From: Microbispora sp. NBC_01189
GTDB lineage: Bacteria; Actinomycetota; Actinomycetes; Streptosporangiales; Streptosporangiaceae
Length of the DNA stretch: 64,000 bases
Reading direction: 5' to 3'
Assembly (NCBI RefSeq): GCF_036010665.1
Contig: NZ_CP108581.1
Location: forward strand, 2,771,501 to 2,835,500
Below, piece by piece: positions 47,645-56,110 of the stretch; the first letter of the stretch is position 1; every line of letters starts with the position of its first letter. The notes beneath the pieces were generated by a model, which was not told where the DNA came from, made no database searches, and saw nothing but the letters and a program-made list of their open reading frames with translations. A program made the position numbers and the translations under genes.

Positions 47645-49207
47645 ATGGGTACTGCTGGGCGGCTCATCGTCAAGCGATACCGGTTGGTCCGTGCTCTCGG
47701 CCGTGGCCGCGCCGGGGTCGTCTGGGAAGGGCACGACACCCTGCTCGACCGGCCCGTGGCGGTCCGGGAGGTGCTGCTGCCCCCGGGGCTGGGCGAGACC
47801 GCGCGGCTGCGGCTCGTCCACAGGATCGCCCGGGAGGCCCGGCAGGCCGAGGCCCTGCGCCACCCGCACATCGCCGCCGTCCACGACGTGGCCGAGGAGG
47901 ACGGCACTCCGTACATCGTGATGGAGCTGGTCCGTTCCCGCTCCCTCGACGGGATGGTCGCGGGCGACGGCCCGCTCACACCCGCGCAGGCCGCGCCGAT
48001 CGCCCGGAAGGTCCTGTCCGCGCTGGCCCACGCCCACGCGGCCGGCGTACGGCACGGCGACGTCCGGCCGGCCAACGTCCTCGTCGGGCACGACGGCCGG
48101 GTGCTGCTCGCCGACTTCGGCGTCTCCGTGCTCGCCGCCGACCCGGCCTTCACCCCCACCCGCCGCGACCCCGCCAATGCCGCCCCCACTGCCGTTCCCG
48201 GTGCCGCTCCCCCTGCCCCCGCAGCTGTTCCCGCTGCCGCTCCCGCCGCTGTGACCGCCAGGCGGGACCCGGAGCACTTCCTGGCCCCGGAACGTTCCGC
48301 GGACGTCCCCCGCACCATCGCCGCCGACCTGTGGTCGCTGGGCGCCACCCTCCATCTGGCGGTCACCGGCCGGCCGCCGTCGCATCCGCTCGGAGAGGTC
48401 CCCGAAGAGCTTCGCGCCGTACTGACCGGGCTCCTCGCCCGGGACCCGAGGCGGCGCATGGACGCGGAGACCGCCGACCGGCTCCTCGCCGAGGCCGAGC
48501 CACCCGCTCCCGCTCCCCCGGTGCGGCGGAGCCTCGGCCGCACCCGGCTGATCGCGGGCGTCGCGGCGGCCGTACTGGTCGCCTGCGCCGTAGGCGGCTG
48601 GGCGGTGCTGCGCCCCGGCGCCGAAGGCCGGGCCGCCTCCCCGGTCACAACGCCTGTGGCGTCCCCCGCTGTGTCTGCCCCTGTGTCTCCCGTCGGGCCG
48701 GCCGCCGTGCCCGTCACCGGCTCGGCCACTCCCGCGCCGCGGCTCAAGTTGAAGTGGTACCGGTCGGACGCCGGCTGGCGGGCCGGTGTGCCCCGCGACT
48801 GGACCCGGGAGGACCAGCCGTACACCATCGTCTGGCGCGCCCCGGACGACGCGGCGGCGCTCGTCGTCGAGGTGACCGCGCAGAGCGGCACCGACCCCCT
48901 CGCGGCGCTCGGCGAGGCCGAGGCCATCTTCCTGCCGACCGCCAAGAGTTACCGCAAGCTCCGGCTCAAGCCCGTGACCAGCCCGTACCGACCCACCGCC
49001 GACTGGGAGTTCACCTGGAAGCCGCGGAAGGTGGTGGAAGGGGACCATCTGGTCAAGGGGGTCAGATATCACCAGTACCGCCGGGTGATCTCGACGGGCA
49101 CGACGACCAGCGTGCTGACCTGGACCGCCCGGGCCTCCGACTGGGACGCCCTGCGACCCACCCTGGTCAAGGTGTTCTCGCTCTTCCAGCCGCCCGCCGC
49201 CGGCTGA
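47645..49207 (+). CDS. Membrane Ser/Thr protein kinase, Arg in place of the VAIK Lys
   Basis: 520 residues. Kinase domain about 10-285: LGRGRAGVVWEG, VAVREV (the usual ATP-anchoring Lys is Arg), HGDVRPANVLV (catalytic Asp and Asn kept), LADFGVS. The activation segment is expanded by about 40 residues of Ala/Pro sequence before FLAPERS. One membrane helix (about 302-322, AGVAAAVLVACAVGGWAVL), a Ser/Pro/Val linker and an extracellular domain (about 370-520) of PspC/PknB-unrelated type ending LVKVFSLFQPPAAG. Single gene; activity uncertain because of the Lys change, although some kinases relocate this Lys. Confidence 0.9.
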   Translation: MGTAGRLIVKRYRLVRALGRGRAGVVWEGHDTLLDRPVAVREVLLPPGLGETARLRLVHRIAREARQAEALRHPHIAAVHDVAEEDGTPYIVMELVRSRSLDGMVAGDGPLTPAQAAPIARKVLSALAHAHAAGVRHGDVRPANVLVGHDGRVLLADFGVSVLAADPAFTPTRRDPANAAPTAVPGAAPPAPAAVPAAAPAAVTARRDPEHFLAPERSADVPRTIAADLWSLGATLHLAVTGRPPSHPLGEVPEELRAVLTGLLARDPRRRMDAETADRLLAEAEPPAPAPPVRRSLGRTRLIAGVAAAVLVACAVGGWAVLRPGAEGRAASPVTTPVASPAVSAPVSPVGPAAVPVTGSATPAPRLKLKWYRSDAGWRAGVPRDWTREDQPYTIVWRAPDDAAALVVEVTAQSGTDPLAALGEAEAIFLPTAKSYRKLRLKPVTSPYRPTADWEFTWKPRKVVEGDHLVKGVRYHQYRRVISTGTTTSVLTWTARASDWDALRPTLVKVFSLFQPPAAG

Positions 49208-49258
49208 AAACCCTCTCCCCGCTCTCGCGGATGTGCCATGATGAGCCACAACCGAAAG

Positions 49259-49273
49259 TGACAACGGTTTTCA
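49259..49273. promoter_or_regulatory. Zur-like box upstream of the CooC-like ATPase gene
   Basis: TGACAACGGTTTTCA is a 15-bp dyad with 7-1-7 symmetry and one mismatched pair, close to the actinomycete Zur consensus TGAAAATGATTTTCA, followed by TTTCC. It lies 35 bp before the ATPase start codon. Zinc-dependent repression is inferred. Confidence 0.55.
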
Positions 49274-49308
49274 TTTCCTAGCGCGGTTTCACAGCAGGGG
49301 GGCTCGCC

Positions 49309-50241
49309 ATGCGGGTGGCGTTCGTCGGCAAGGGCGGAAGCGGGAAGACGACCCTGTCGTCGCTGTTCGCGAGGTATGCGACACGGCGGGGACCGGTCGT
49401 CGCGATCGACGCGGACATCAACCAGCATCTCGGCCTGGCCCTCGGCGCGGCCGGGCAACCTCGGCCGCTGGGCGGGATGCTGACCGAGATCAAGGACTAC
49501 CTGCGGGGCGACAACCCCCGCATCCGCGACGCGGCGTCCATGGTCAAGACGACTCCCCCCGGGCGCGGCTCCCGGCTGGTCCGGCTGGACGACCCGTTCT
49601 TCCCGTCCAGCCGCGCCGGCGATGTCTCGCTCATGGTCACCGGCCCGTTCGGTGAGGACGACCTCGGGGTCGCCTGCTACCACTCCAAGGTCGGCGCGGT
49701 CGAGCTCTACCTCAACCATCTGGTCGACGGTCCCGGCGAGTACGTCGTGGTGGACATGACCGCCGGAGCCGACTCCTTCGCCTCCGGGCTCTTCACCCGG
49801 TTCGACCTCACCTTCCTGGTCGCCGAGCCCACCCGGCAGGGGGTCGGTGTCTACCGGCAGTACCGCGACCACGCCGCCGGGTTCGACGTCCCGCTGGCCG
49901 TCGTGGGCAACAAGATCCATACTCCGGAGGACGCCGAGTTCCTCCGCGAGCACGTGGGCGACGACCTGCTGACCTGGTTCGGCCACTCTCCCGCCGTCCG
50001 CGCGATGGAGCAGGGCCGGCCGTTCGATCTCGGCGACCTGGAGCCCCCTGCCCACCACGCACTCGCCACCATGCTCGACCGGCTCGACGCGCAGCCCAAG
50101 GACTGGGCAAAGTTCGGCAGGCAGGCGGCCGAGTTCCACACCCGCAACGCCCGCGCGTGGGCGAACCGCGCCACCGGCGAAGACCTGGTCGCGCAGATCG
50201 ACCCCGAATTCGTGTACGGCCCCGCCGTCACGACTCAGTGA
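49309..50241 (+). CDS. CooC/MinD-like P-loop ATPase
   Basis: 310 residues. ATG 49309 follows GGGGGGCTCGCC. It begins VAFVGKGGSGKTTLSSLFA, a deviant Walker A with the signature Lys (KGGSGKT), then VVAIDADINQHLG and VVVDMTAGADSFASGLFTRFDL. This is the CooC/CODH-maturation branch of the MinD/SIMIBI ATPases, proteins that insert metals or act as switches. No CO dehydrogenase genes are nearby. It lies 57 bp before a small protein gene and behind a Zur-like box, so a zinc or other metal-handling role is possible. Confidence 0.85.
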   Translation: MRVAFVGKGGSGKTTLSSLFARYATRRGPVVAIDADINQHLGLALGAAGQPRPLGGMLTEIKDYLRGDNPRIRDAASMVKTTPPGRGSRLVRLDDPFFPSSRAGDVSLMVTGPFGEDDLGVACYHSKVGAVELYLNHLVDGPGEYVVVDMTAGADSFASGLFTRFDLTFLVAEPTRQGVGVYRQYRDHAAGFDVPLAVVGNKIHTPEDAEFLREHVGDDLLTWFGHSPAVRAMEQGRPFDLGDLEPPAHHALATMLDRLDAQPKDWAKFGRQAAEFHTRNARAWANRATGEDLVAQIDPEFVYGPAVTTQ

Positions 50242-50298
50242 ATCCACCCCTGAATCCACCCCTCAACCTGTCAAGAGACACCGAGAGGAGAACAGCCC

Positions 50299-50685
50299 AT
50301 GTCGCTGTCCGTGCCCGACAACCTGCTCGCCCAGGCCCACGCCGGTGAGGTGGACGACGCGGCCTTCGTCGCCTGCGTCCGCGACTCGCTGCCGTACGCC
50401 TGGACGACGATCACCACGCTGATCGAACAGCGTGACCGATCGGGAGCCGACTTCGCCGACAACCAGGTGCCACCGCCCGACGAGGCCTCCCGCGGCCAGT
50501 TGCTGCGCTGCCTCGCCAGCGACGCGATGCGCGGCGCCCTCGAAAGGCACTTCGGCGTACGGCTCGCCTTCCAGAACTGCCACCGAGTCGCGGTCTTCGA
50601 CCCGGCCGCGACCGAGGCCTACGGGGAGTTCGTCACCCCCCGCGCGCAGATCCTGAACCAGAGTCCGGACCTGGTCGACTGCTGA
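50299..50685 (+). CDS. Conserved-looking protein of unknown function, cysteine-bearing
   Basis: 128 residues, ATG with GAGAGGAG upstream. Soluble, acidic, with cysteines spread along it (VACVRD, LLRCLAS, FQNCHRVAV, LVDC). The core SLPYAWTTITTLIEQ ... RGQLLRCLASDAMRGALERHFGVRLAFQNCHRVAVF looks conserved. Probably co-transcribed with the CooC-like ATPase. The NCHR segment and terminal Cys could bind metal (inference). Family not recognised. Confidence 0.78.
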   Translation: MSLSVPDNLLAQAHAGEVDDAAFVACVRDSLPYAWTTITTLIEQRDRSGADFADNQVPPPDEASRGQLLRCLASDAMRGALERHFGVRLAFQNCHRVAVFDPAATEAYGEFVTPRAQILNQSPDLVDC

Positions 50686-50692
50686 ACACCCG

Positions 50693-51451
50693 CTACTGCG
50701 AGCCGCCGTTGACATAGAGGGTCTGTCCCGTGATGTACGACGCGTCGTCGGAGGCGAAGAACGCCACCACCGACGCGATCTCGGTCGGCTGGGCGACCCG
50801 CCGCAACGGCACGAACTGCGAGGCGACGGCCTGGTGCTCCTCCGGCGACATGCCGAGGCGCACCGCCGTCGCCTCGGTCATCGGCGTCGCGACGTACCCG
50901 GGCGCGACCGCGTTCACGCGGACCCCGAACTGGCCGAGCTCGATCGCGAGAGTCGCGGTCAGCCCCTGGATCCCCGCCTTGGCCGCCGAGTAGTTGGCCT
51001 GCCCTCGGTTGCCCAGCGCCGACCGGCTCGACAGGTTGACGATGGCCCCCGACCCCTGGTCCACCATGTGCTTCTGCACGGCCCGACTCATCAGGAACGC
51101 GCCCTTCAGATTCACGTCGAGCACCTTGTCCCAGTCGTCCTCCGACATCCGGAACACCAGGTTGTCCCGCGTCAGCCCGGCGTTGTTCACCAACACGTCG
51201 ATACGGCCGAACTCGGCCATCACCCCCGACACGAGACTCTCCACCTGAGCACTGTCGGAGACGTCACCGCCGAAGGCGACCGCCCTGCCTCCGGTGACCG
51301 TGATCTCGTCCACGATCGTGGCGCAGCGGTCCGCGGTGAGGTCCACGCACGCCACCACCGCGCCCTCCGCCGCCAGACGGCGGGCCGTCGCCGCGCCGAT
51401 CCCCCGCGCCGCCCCGGTGACCAAGGCAAACTCGCCGACGAACCGCTCCAT
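50693..51451 (-). CDS. FabG-like 3-oxoacyl-ACP reductase (SDR)
   Basis: 252 residues from ATG 51451 (GAGGAG upstream). NAD(P)-binding VTGAARGIGAATA (about 12-24), NNAGLTRDN, the catalytic Ser of NLSSRSALGN and Tyr-x3-Lys in NYSAAKAG, AVAPGYVATPMT, and C-terminal GQTLYVNGGS. Typical FabG length and motifs, but it stands alone without other fatty-acid genes, so it may reduce another substrate. Convergent with the CooC-like unit, 7 bp apart. Confidence 0.93.
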   Translation of the reverse strand: MERFVGEFALVTGAARGIGAATARRLAAEGAVVACVDLTADRCATIVDEITVTGGRAVAFGGDVSDSAQVESLVSGVMAEFGRIDVLVNNAGLTRDNLVFRMSEDDWDKVLDVNLKGAFLMSRAVQKHMVDQGSGAIVNLSSRSALGNRGQANYSAAKAGIQGLTATLAIELGQFGVRVNAVAPGYVATPMTEATAVRLGMSPEEHQAVASQFVPLRRVAQPTEIASVVAFFASDDASYITGQTLYVNGGSQ

Positions 51452-51659
51452 CGTCAATCTCCTCGCCCGTGCCCGATCGCAGTAACCTACTCAGCGCTCC
51501 CCCAAATGCGTCCTCTCACACAGTCCCGTTCCCTTCACACCCGCGTAGCCCAGACGCGCCGCGGCTCGTTGCGAGGTCGCCCGAGCAGCTCTGCACTGGG
51601 AGACTCGCTCATCCGGGCTCACCGTCCCGCTTGCGCCCCGCAGGTGCCACCGCCCGCCT

Positions 51660-53873
51660 CTATACCCGCAGTCGGCTGGTTCGGGGGTTGCGGTAGGTGA
51701 AGGCCCAGCGGTCGTCGCCTACTTTGCGTCGGGTGTAGCGGGTGGGGTGGCGGTAGCGGTCGCGGTTGTGGAACTGGCAGGCTGGCCCGAGCAGCTTGAG
51801 GTCGGTCAGCCCGCCGCTGCACCAGTTCTCGGCGTGGTCGACTTGACAGAGGGTGGCGGGCAGGGGGCAGCCGTCGACCCAGCAGGTGGCGTACCGGGCG
51901 AAGACCGCCCGGCGCTGGGCGGGGGTGGCCAGACGGACCTTGCGGCCCATGTCCAGGACCTGCCCGGCGGCGTTCATCACGATCCTCACCAGCGTGCTGG
52001 TGCGGGCCAGCCGGTGCACGCTGACAACGGGCAGCAGGTACCCGGTCGCCAGGATCAGCCCCGGCAACCCCCGCAACCACACCCCCGGCGGCACATTGCC
52101 CCCCAACCCCGGCGGACTGCTCCCCGGCGGCGCATCGGCTCCCATCCCCGTCCAGGCATCACCTCCCGGCCAGGCGTCGCCGCCGTGTCCCGCATCCGGC
52201 AGGGCGTCGGGCTCGGGTGGGGGATCAGGGGCATGCGTCTGCTGCGGGGGTGCCTGCTGCGGCCGCCGCGCCCGGTTTCTGCGATGTCCTCGCTCGATGC
52301 CCTCTTCCTGAGTGCCGGGGTCGTCGTCAGGGTCGTCGTCAGGGTCGTCGGCATGGTCCTGCTGGACGTCATCGCAGCCGCGCAGGTCACCGCGCAGGTC
52401 GCCGCGCTCGTCGCTGTCGGTGGGGTCGAAGTGCGGCCAGGCGGCAGCCGGACCGTCCATGGGCGAGCTACCGGCGGCCGCGCGGCCGGTGACAGGCTCC
52501 TGCCCGTCAGCGTCTGCGGGAGCGGTCCCCGACGACGAGTCGGTGCCTGACGGGCCGGTCTTCGAAGGACGGGAGCCCGACGGGTCAGCACTCGAAGCGT
52601 CGTGAGCAGGGCTGGGGCCGGTGCCTGAGGGATGGGTGCCTGGAGGGTCGGTGCCTGGAGGGTCGAGATCAGGGTCCCGGTAAGGACCAGGGTCTGAGTC
52701 GGCGCCTGAAGGGTCGCTGGTGGGGTGATCGCCCGAGTGGCCGTCAGAGTGGTCGGCTGTGGGGTCGGTGCCTGTGGGGTCGGTGCTTGGGGGGTCGTCG
52801 GCGAGGGATTCGGCGTTGACCAGCACCAGAAGCTCAGTGACGATCTTGTTCTCCAAGAACGCGATCAACGCGTCCGCGTTCCGCACACTCAACGTACGGT
52901 CATCACCCTCCGCCTTCGGCTTGGCGTAGACGTCCAGCATGTGCCGCAACCGCGCGGCCGCCTCAACCGGCAGATAGAACTCCCCCTCCAACCCGCCGCC
53001 CCTCCGCCGGCGCACCCGGAAGAACCGGCGATCGAAATCCGCCTGCTCGTCCTTCTCGTGCCCGTCGGGGTCCAGCACCGCCCGCAGATACCGCCCCGCC
53101 TTCGCCACCTCCGCCGCACCCGCCGAATTCGCCAACTCCAGCAAGATCCCCTCAGCGGTGGTGGCCTGGTCATCGGTCAGCCCGGCGGTGGCGGTGCAGA
53201 TCGCCTCCACGACCCCCTCGGGCAGGCTGCCCTCGGCGAACCGCTCACGCACCTGCGGCAGGCGATTCAGCTCCGTGCTCATCGTCACCAACCGGCCGGC
53301 CCCCGCAGGGGTCATCCCCCCGGCAGACCGCAACCACAACTTCGTGGACGCATGCCCATGACCCTTCGCCTCCCCCGCCCGATGGACACGACCCACCCGA
53401 GCCGCCAACGCCGACGTGATCCGGTCACGGACCGCAAGCAACTCCTCCGCCTCGGCCAGACACACACCCGCGTCCTCAGGCACCGGCACCAACGCCACCA
53501 CCCGAGCCGCCTCGACAAGAGCCGCCATCGCCACCCAGGACGACGACCCAGCACCACAAGCACCAGCAGCATCGCCGAAGCCACCATCAGACGAACCATC
53601 AGACGCACCATCAGACGCACCATCGGAGGCATCACCGGAGACACCGCCAGAAGCACTACCCGGAGCGCCACCGAAAGCGCCTGCCTTCGCCCGGCGGTCG
53701 CCACGGCTCGCGCTCTCCCGCGCCCGAGGGCCGACGATCGGGACATCTTCACGGGCAGCCGAGCCCTCGGGGGACCACATCGGCGAGCCGGCTGTCAGCC
53801 GCTCCCGCCAGTCAGCGCCCTCACCGATCGAACGATGGAGGTGGTCAGAACCATCAAAGTCGAACAGGTCCAT
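51660..53873 (-). CDS. DUF222-HNH endonuclease-like protein with long low-complexity insert
   Basis: 737 residues. N-terminal Ser/Gly/Asp-rich stretch (SDGASDGAS repeats), then DUF222 (about 115-335; AAEDAGVCLAEAEELL-like region, RVRRRRGGGLEGEFYLPVEAAARL). Residues about 345-600 are low complexity (Asp/Pro/Ser/Gly, with DPSGTD and DDDPDDDP repeats). HNH domain about 665-715: CWVDGCPLPATLCQVDHAENW...LLGPACQFHNRDRYRH, with the metal-binding His and zinc-type Cys pairs. Start ATG 53873 has GAGGGGG. The family is repetitive in actinomycete genomes; nuclease targets unknown. Confidence 0.9.
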   Translation of the reverse strand: MDLFDFDGSDHLHRSIGEGADWRERLTAGSPMWSPEGSAAREDVPIVGPRARESASRGDRRAKAGAFGGAPGSASGGVSGDASDGASDGASDGSSDGGFGDAAGACGAGSSSWVAMAALVEAARVVALVPVPEDAGVCLAEAEELLAVRDRITSALAARVGRVHRAGEAKGHGHASTKLWLRSAGGMTPAGAGRLVTMSTELNRLPQVRERFAEGSLPEGVVEAICTATAGLTDDQATTAEGILLELANSAGAAEVAKAGRYLRAVLDPDGHEKDEQADFDRRFFRVRRRRGGGLEGEFYLPVEAAARLRHMLDVYAKPKAEGDDRTLSVRNADALIAFLENKIVTELLVLVNAESLADDPPSTDPTGTDPTADHSDGHSGDHPTSDPSGADSDPGPYRDPDLDPPGTDPPGTHPSGTGPSPAHDASSADPSGSRPSKTGPSGTDSSSGTAPADADGQEPVTGRAAAGSSPMDGPAAAWPHFDPTDSDERGDLRGDLRGCDDVQQDHADDPDDDPDDDPGTQEEGIERGHRRNRARRPQQAPPQQTHAPDPPPEPDALPDAGHGGDAWPGGDAWTGMGADAPPGSSPPGLGGNVPPGVWLRGLPGLILATGYLLPVVSVHRLARTSTLVRIVMNAAGQVLDMGRKVRLATPAQRRAVFARYATCWVDGCPLPATLCQVDHAENWCSGGLTDLKLLGPACQFHNRDRYRHPTRYTRRKVGDDRWAFTYRNPRTSRLRV

Positions 53874-53951
53874 CGCACCCCCTCACTTGATTCGAAATCC
53901 TGTGTGTATTCTTCCATCTCACATCACTCACAGCAACCAGGCGAACACAAT

Positions 53952-54004
53952 AGTTGGAGCTACGGATAAATCTGTTGATATCAACGCAACTCGTATATCC
54001 AACT
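53952..54004. promoter_or_regulatory. Nested dyads in the DUF222-HNH promoter region
   Basis: A perfect 12-bp palindrome GTTGATATCAAC (53974-53985) is centred almost exactly between outer arms AGTTGGA (53952) and TCCAACT (ending 54004). Placed 80-130 bp upstream of the HNH start, it looks like an operator cluster. Confidence 0.55.
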
Positions 54005-54236
54005 CCTCAGGCGGATCTGGCTTCCATGCCCCCGGCGCCGCCGCGGTGCAGCGCAAGAGCGATCCCCGGAGGCCCGCGAGGACGTCCAAGCGCTTTCCGA
54101 ACAGACAGGTCAGGGAGCACGCGCAACGGCATCGGCGAGTACGTCGACCGGGAGCCAATTCGCCGGAGCAGGCGCGTAGGAGGATCGCACCGGAGGATCG
54201 CGCCGGAGGCCGAGGACCGACTCGCCGCCGCGGGAA

Positions 54237-54298
54237 CCGGGCACCGGCCCAGGCGCGGGACCCTGACGACGGGATCCGGGCACCGGCCCAGGCGCGGA
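54237..54298. repeat. 23-bp direct repeat
   Basis: CCGGGCACCGGCCCAGGCGCGG and one further base occur twice, 39 bp apart, in intergenic DNA, followed by a diverged third partial copy. No function assigned. Confidence 0.8.
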
Positions 54299-54595
54299 TC
54301 CGGGCGCCGGGACCCGGGCGACGGGGCCTTGGGAAGGGCGTCGCGAGTGCCGTGACAGGGGGTTCGGCACGCGCCGAACAGGCTGCCGCCGGCGTCCGCT
54401 CGATCGTGCCGAACGGCCCTCAGCACACCGGCGGATCATTGACTGAATCTTTACCCTGGGCGCCTGCGGCCGGGAACGACGATCAGCCCCCTGACCTGCG
54501 TATTCTCGACCAGGCACGCTCCTTAACCCGCACCCCGCCAAGATGTCTTGTGCCATTTGGCATCAGGCGTGCCCGGCAGCCCCCATCATGTGCTC

Positions 54596-55252
54596 ATGCC
54601 CGCTTTTGTCACCCTGTCTGGGCGCTCCGTGCGCCTGGAACCGCTCAGCCTCGCGGTGCTTGACGATCTTGTCGCCGCGGCGAGTGAAGACCGTTCTACG
54701 TACGCCTTCACTCGCGTTCCCGCTGGACGGGACGAGATGGCCTCCTACGTGGAGGCCGCCTTGGCTGAGCAGGCGGAGGGCCGCACGATGCCCTTCGCCA
54801 TCCGGTGGCTGCACACCGACCGCGTGGTCGGTGCCACCCGTCTGATGAACCTGGAGTACTGGCAGGGCCCGATGCCCTGGCCTCCGGGCGCCAAGGGCGC
54901 CGTGGGCGAGGTCCCGTCCGTCGCGGACGTCGGGTACACCTGGCTCGCCGCGTCGGCCCAGGGCACCGGTGTCAACCGGGAGAGCAAGTATCTGGTGCTC
55001 TCCCTCGCCTTCGAGACCTGGCAGGTTCACCGGATCACCCTCAAGGCAGACGTACGCAACACCCGATCCCGGGCCGCCATCGAGGCCCTCGGCGCGCACC
55101 TGGACGGTGTGCGGCGAGCGGAAAGCCGAGGCGCCGACGACACGGTCCGAGATACCGCGTATTACTCGATCCTGAGTCCCGAATGGCCCGCCGTACGCGA
55201 GCGTCTCCGCGCGAGGCTGGGCCTTCTGGAACCGGCGTCGGAAGCAGCCTGA
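54596..55252 (+). CDS. GNAT-family N-acetyltransferase (RimJ/RimL-like)
   Basis: 218 residues from ATG 54596; the frame is open further upstream. VTLSGRSVRLEPLSLAVLDDL is the typical start; TRLMNLEYW and VADVGYTWLAASAQGTGVNRESKYLVLSLAFE carry the beta-4/alpha-3 acetyl-CoA region (Q-G-T-G-V-N-x-E), and RITLKADVRNTRSRAAIEALGAHLDGVRRAES is the C-terminal RimL-like block. Ends before a strong terminator. Substrate unknown (protein N-terminus or small amine). Confidence 0.9.
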   Translation: MPAFVTLSGRSVRLEPLSLAVLDDLVAAASEDRSTYAFTRVPAGRDEMASYVEAALAEQAEGRTMPFAIRWLHTDRVVGATRLMNLEYWQGPMPWPPGAKGAVGEVPSVADVGYTWLAASAQGTGVNRESKYLVLSLAFETWQVHRITLKADVRNTRSRAAIEALGAHLDGVRRAESRGADDTVRDTAYYSILSPEWPAVRERLRARLGLLEPASEAA

Positions 55253-55291
55253 CCAGCCCCCGTAGACACACTCGAAGCCCATAAGAAGGAA

Positions 55292-55320
55292 GCGGCCCGT
55301 CCCGGGAAGGGACGGGCCGC
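55292..55320. terminator. Bidirectional hairpin terminator
   Basis: A perfect 12-bp stem GCGGCCCGTCCC / GGGACGGGCCGC with a 5-nt loop lies between the convergent GNAT and secreted-protein genes and should terminate both. Confidence 0.9.
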
Positions 55321-55337
55321 GTCATGCACGTGGACGA

Positions 55338-55874
55338 TCAGGCGTCGTAGCCGTACGCGTCGTCGTAGGCGTTGTAGAGCTCCTGCCAGCGGCCGCACTT
55401 GACCGGGAACCGGCTGTTGAGACCGATCTGGCAGACCTGCGCCTGGACCTGCGCGACGTCGTAGCGCCAGAAGTTGATCTGCTTGTAGCCGCCGGCGCCG
55501 CAGTACTTGTACGACTTGAAGCTGGAGGACCAGTCGTCCTCGCTGTCCTCCCAGTCCTGGACGCGGAACCGGATGTAGGCGCACTTGCCGCCGTGCCGGT
55601 AGGTGCGGTTGTCCAGGTCGTACAGCTTGCCGGTGAGGTGGACCCGGTTCGACTCCTCGTCGTCGTAGTTCACGTCGATGTGGCCCTTGGCCTTGGCGAG
55701 GTGGTTGGAGGACCAGTAGGTACCCCACCACTCCGAGTAGTCCCAGTCGTCGTGGTGGGAGGCGGAGGCCGCGGCGGACGCCGGGGCGGCGCTGGCGGCG
55801 GTCGTGAGGGCCGGCAACCCGAGGGCGGTGACGGCGGTCGCGGCGGCGAGGCCGAGGGTGATGGAGCGACGCAT
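55338..55874 (-). CDS. Secreted Tyr/Asp-rich protein with four cysteines
   Basis: 178 residues from ATG 55874 (CAGGAGAACC upstream). Signal peptide SITLGLAAATAVTALGLPALTTAASA, cleavage near 28-35. The mature part is acidic and aromatic (DDWDYSEWWGTYW, SYKYCGAGGYKQINFWRYD), ends DAYGYDA, and has four cysteines likely in two disulfides (KCAYIRF, KYCGAG, QVCQIG, VKCGRW). The HLTGKLYDLDNRTYRHGGKCAYIRFRVQ segment looks like a beta-sandwich. Secreted protein of unknown role, divergent from the AfsR-like regulator across a repeat-bearing promoter region. Confidence 0.85.
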   Translation of the reverse strand: MRRSITLGLAAATAVTALGLPALTTAASAAPASAAASASHHDDWDYSEWWGTYWSSNHLAKAKGHIDVNYDDEESNRVHLTGKLYDLDNRTYRHGGKCAYIRFRVQDWEDSEDDWSSSFKSYKYCGAGGYKQINFWRYDVAQVQAQVCQIGLNSRFPVKCGRWQELYNAYDDAYGYDA

Positions 55875-55951
55875 TTCGGTTCTCCTGTTCGAGGACGATC
55901 CCCCGAAGCGGGTGCTGTCGGGGTTACGTCTCAGTGATAGGCCCCTCCGCC

Positions 55952-55998
55952 TGCAAGTCGCTTTCACCTCCCGGATGGTGGTTTGCAGGCCGCTTTCA
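55952..55998. promoter_or_regulatory. Direct repeats, candidate SARP operator
   Basis: Two 15-bp copies, TGCAAGTCGCTTTCA (55952) and TGCAGGCCGCTTTCA (55984), match at 13 of 15 positions and start 32 bp apart, about three helical turns. They sit between the divergent secreted-protein gene and the SARP gene. SARP proteins bind direct repeats, so autoregulation or control of the secreted-protein gene is plausible. Confidence 0.55.
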
Positions 55999-56110
55999 AG
56001 CACCTGAACAGACGCTGAACCCTGGTAAATCAGCGGGAGCGTTATACGTGCGCCTCTCCGCACGATCTATCATTTGCTCACGAATCTTGCCGTTCAGGAG
56101 ACAGGTCCAC

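Larger units (their letters stand above)
53874..54595. other. Long intergenic region without a supported gene
   Basis: 722 bp between the divergent DUF222-HNH gene and the GNAT gene. The first 130 bp are AT-rich for this genome and hold nested dyads at 53952-54004 that should be the HNH promoter/operator. The rest is GC-rich with a 23-bp direct repeat at 54237-54259 and 54276-54298. Frames across it have no ribosome binding sites. Confidence 0.65.

Noticed and set aside
49309..50685. CO dehydrogenase maturation operon
   Set aside because: Only the ATPase resembles CooC; no CODH structural genes or other maturation factors are nearby.
54007..54426. 139-residue minus-strand frame in the HNH-GNAT gap
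   Set aside because: Arg/Pro/Ser-rich, depends on the 23-bp repeat, no ribosome binding site or domain.
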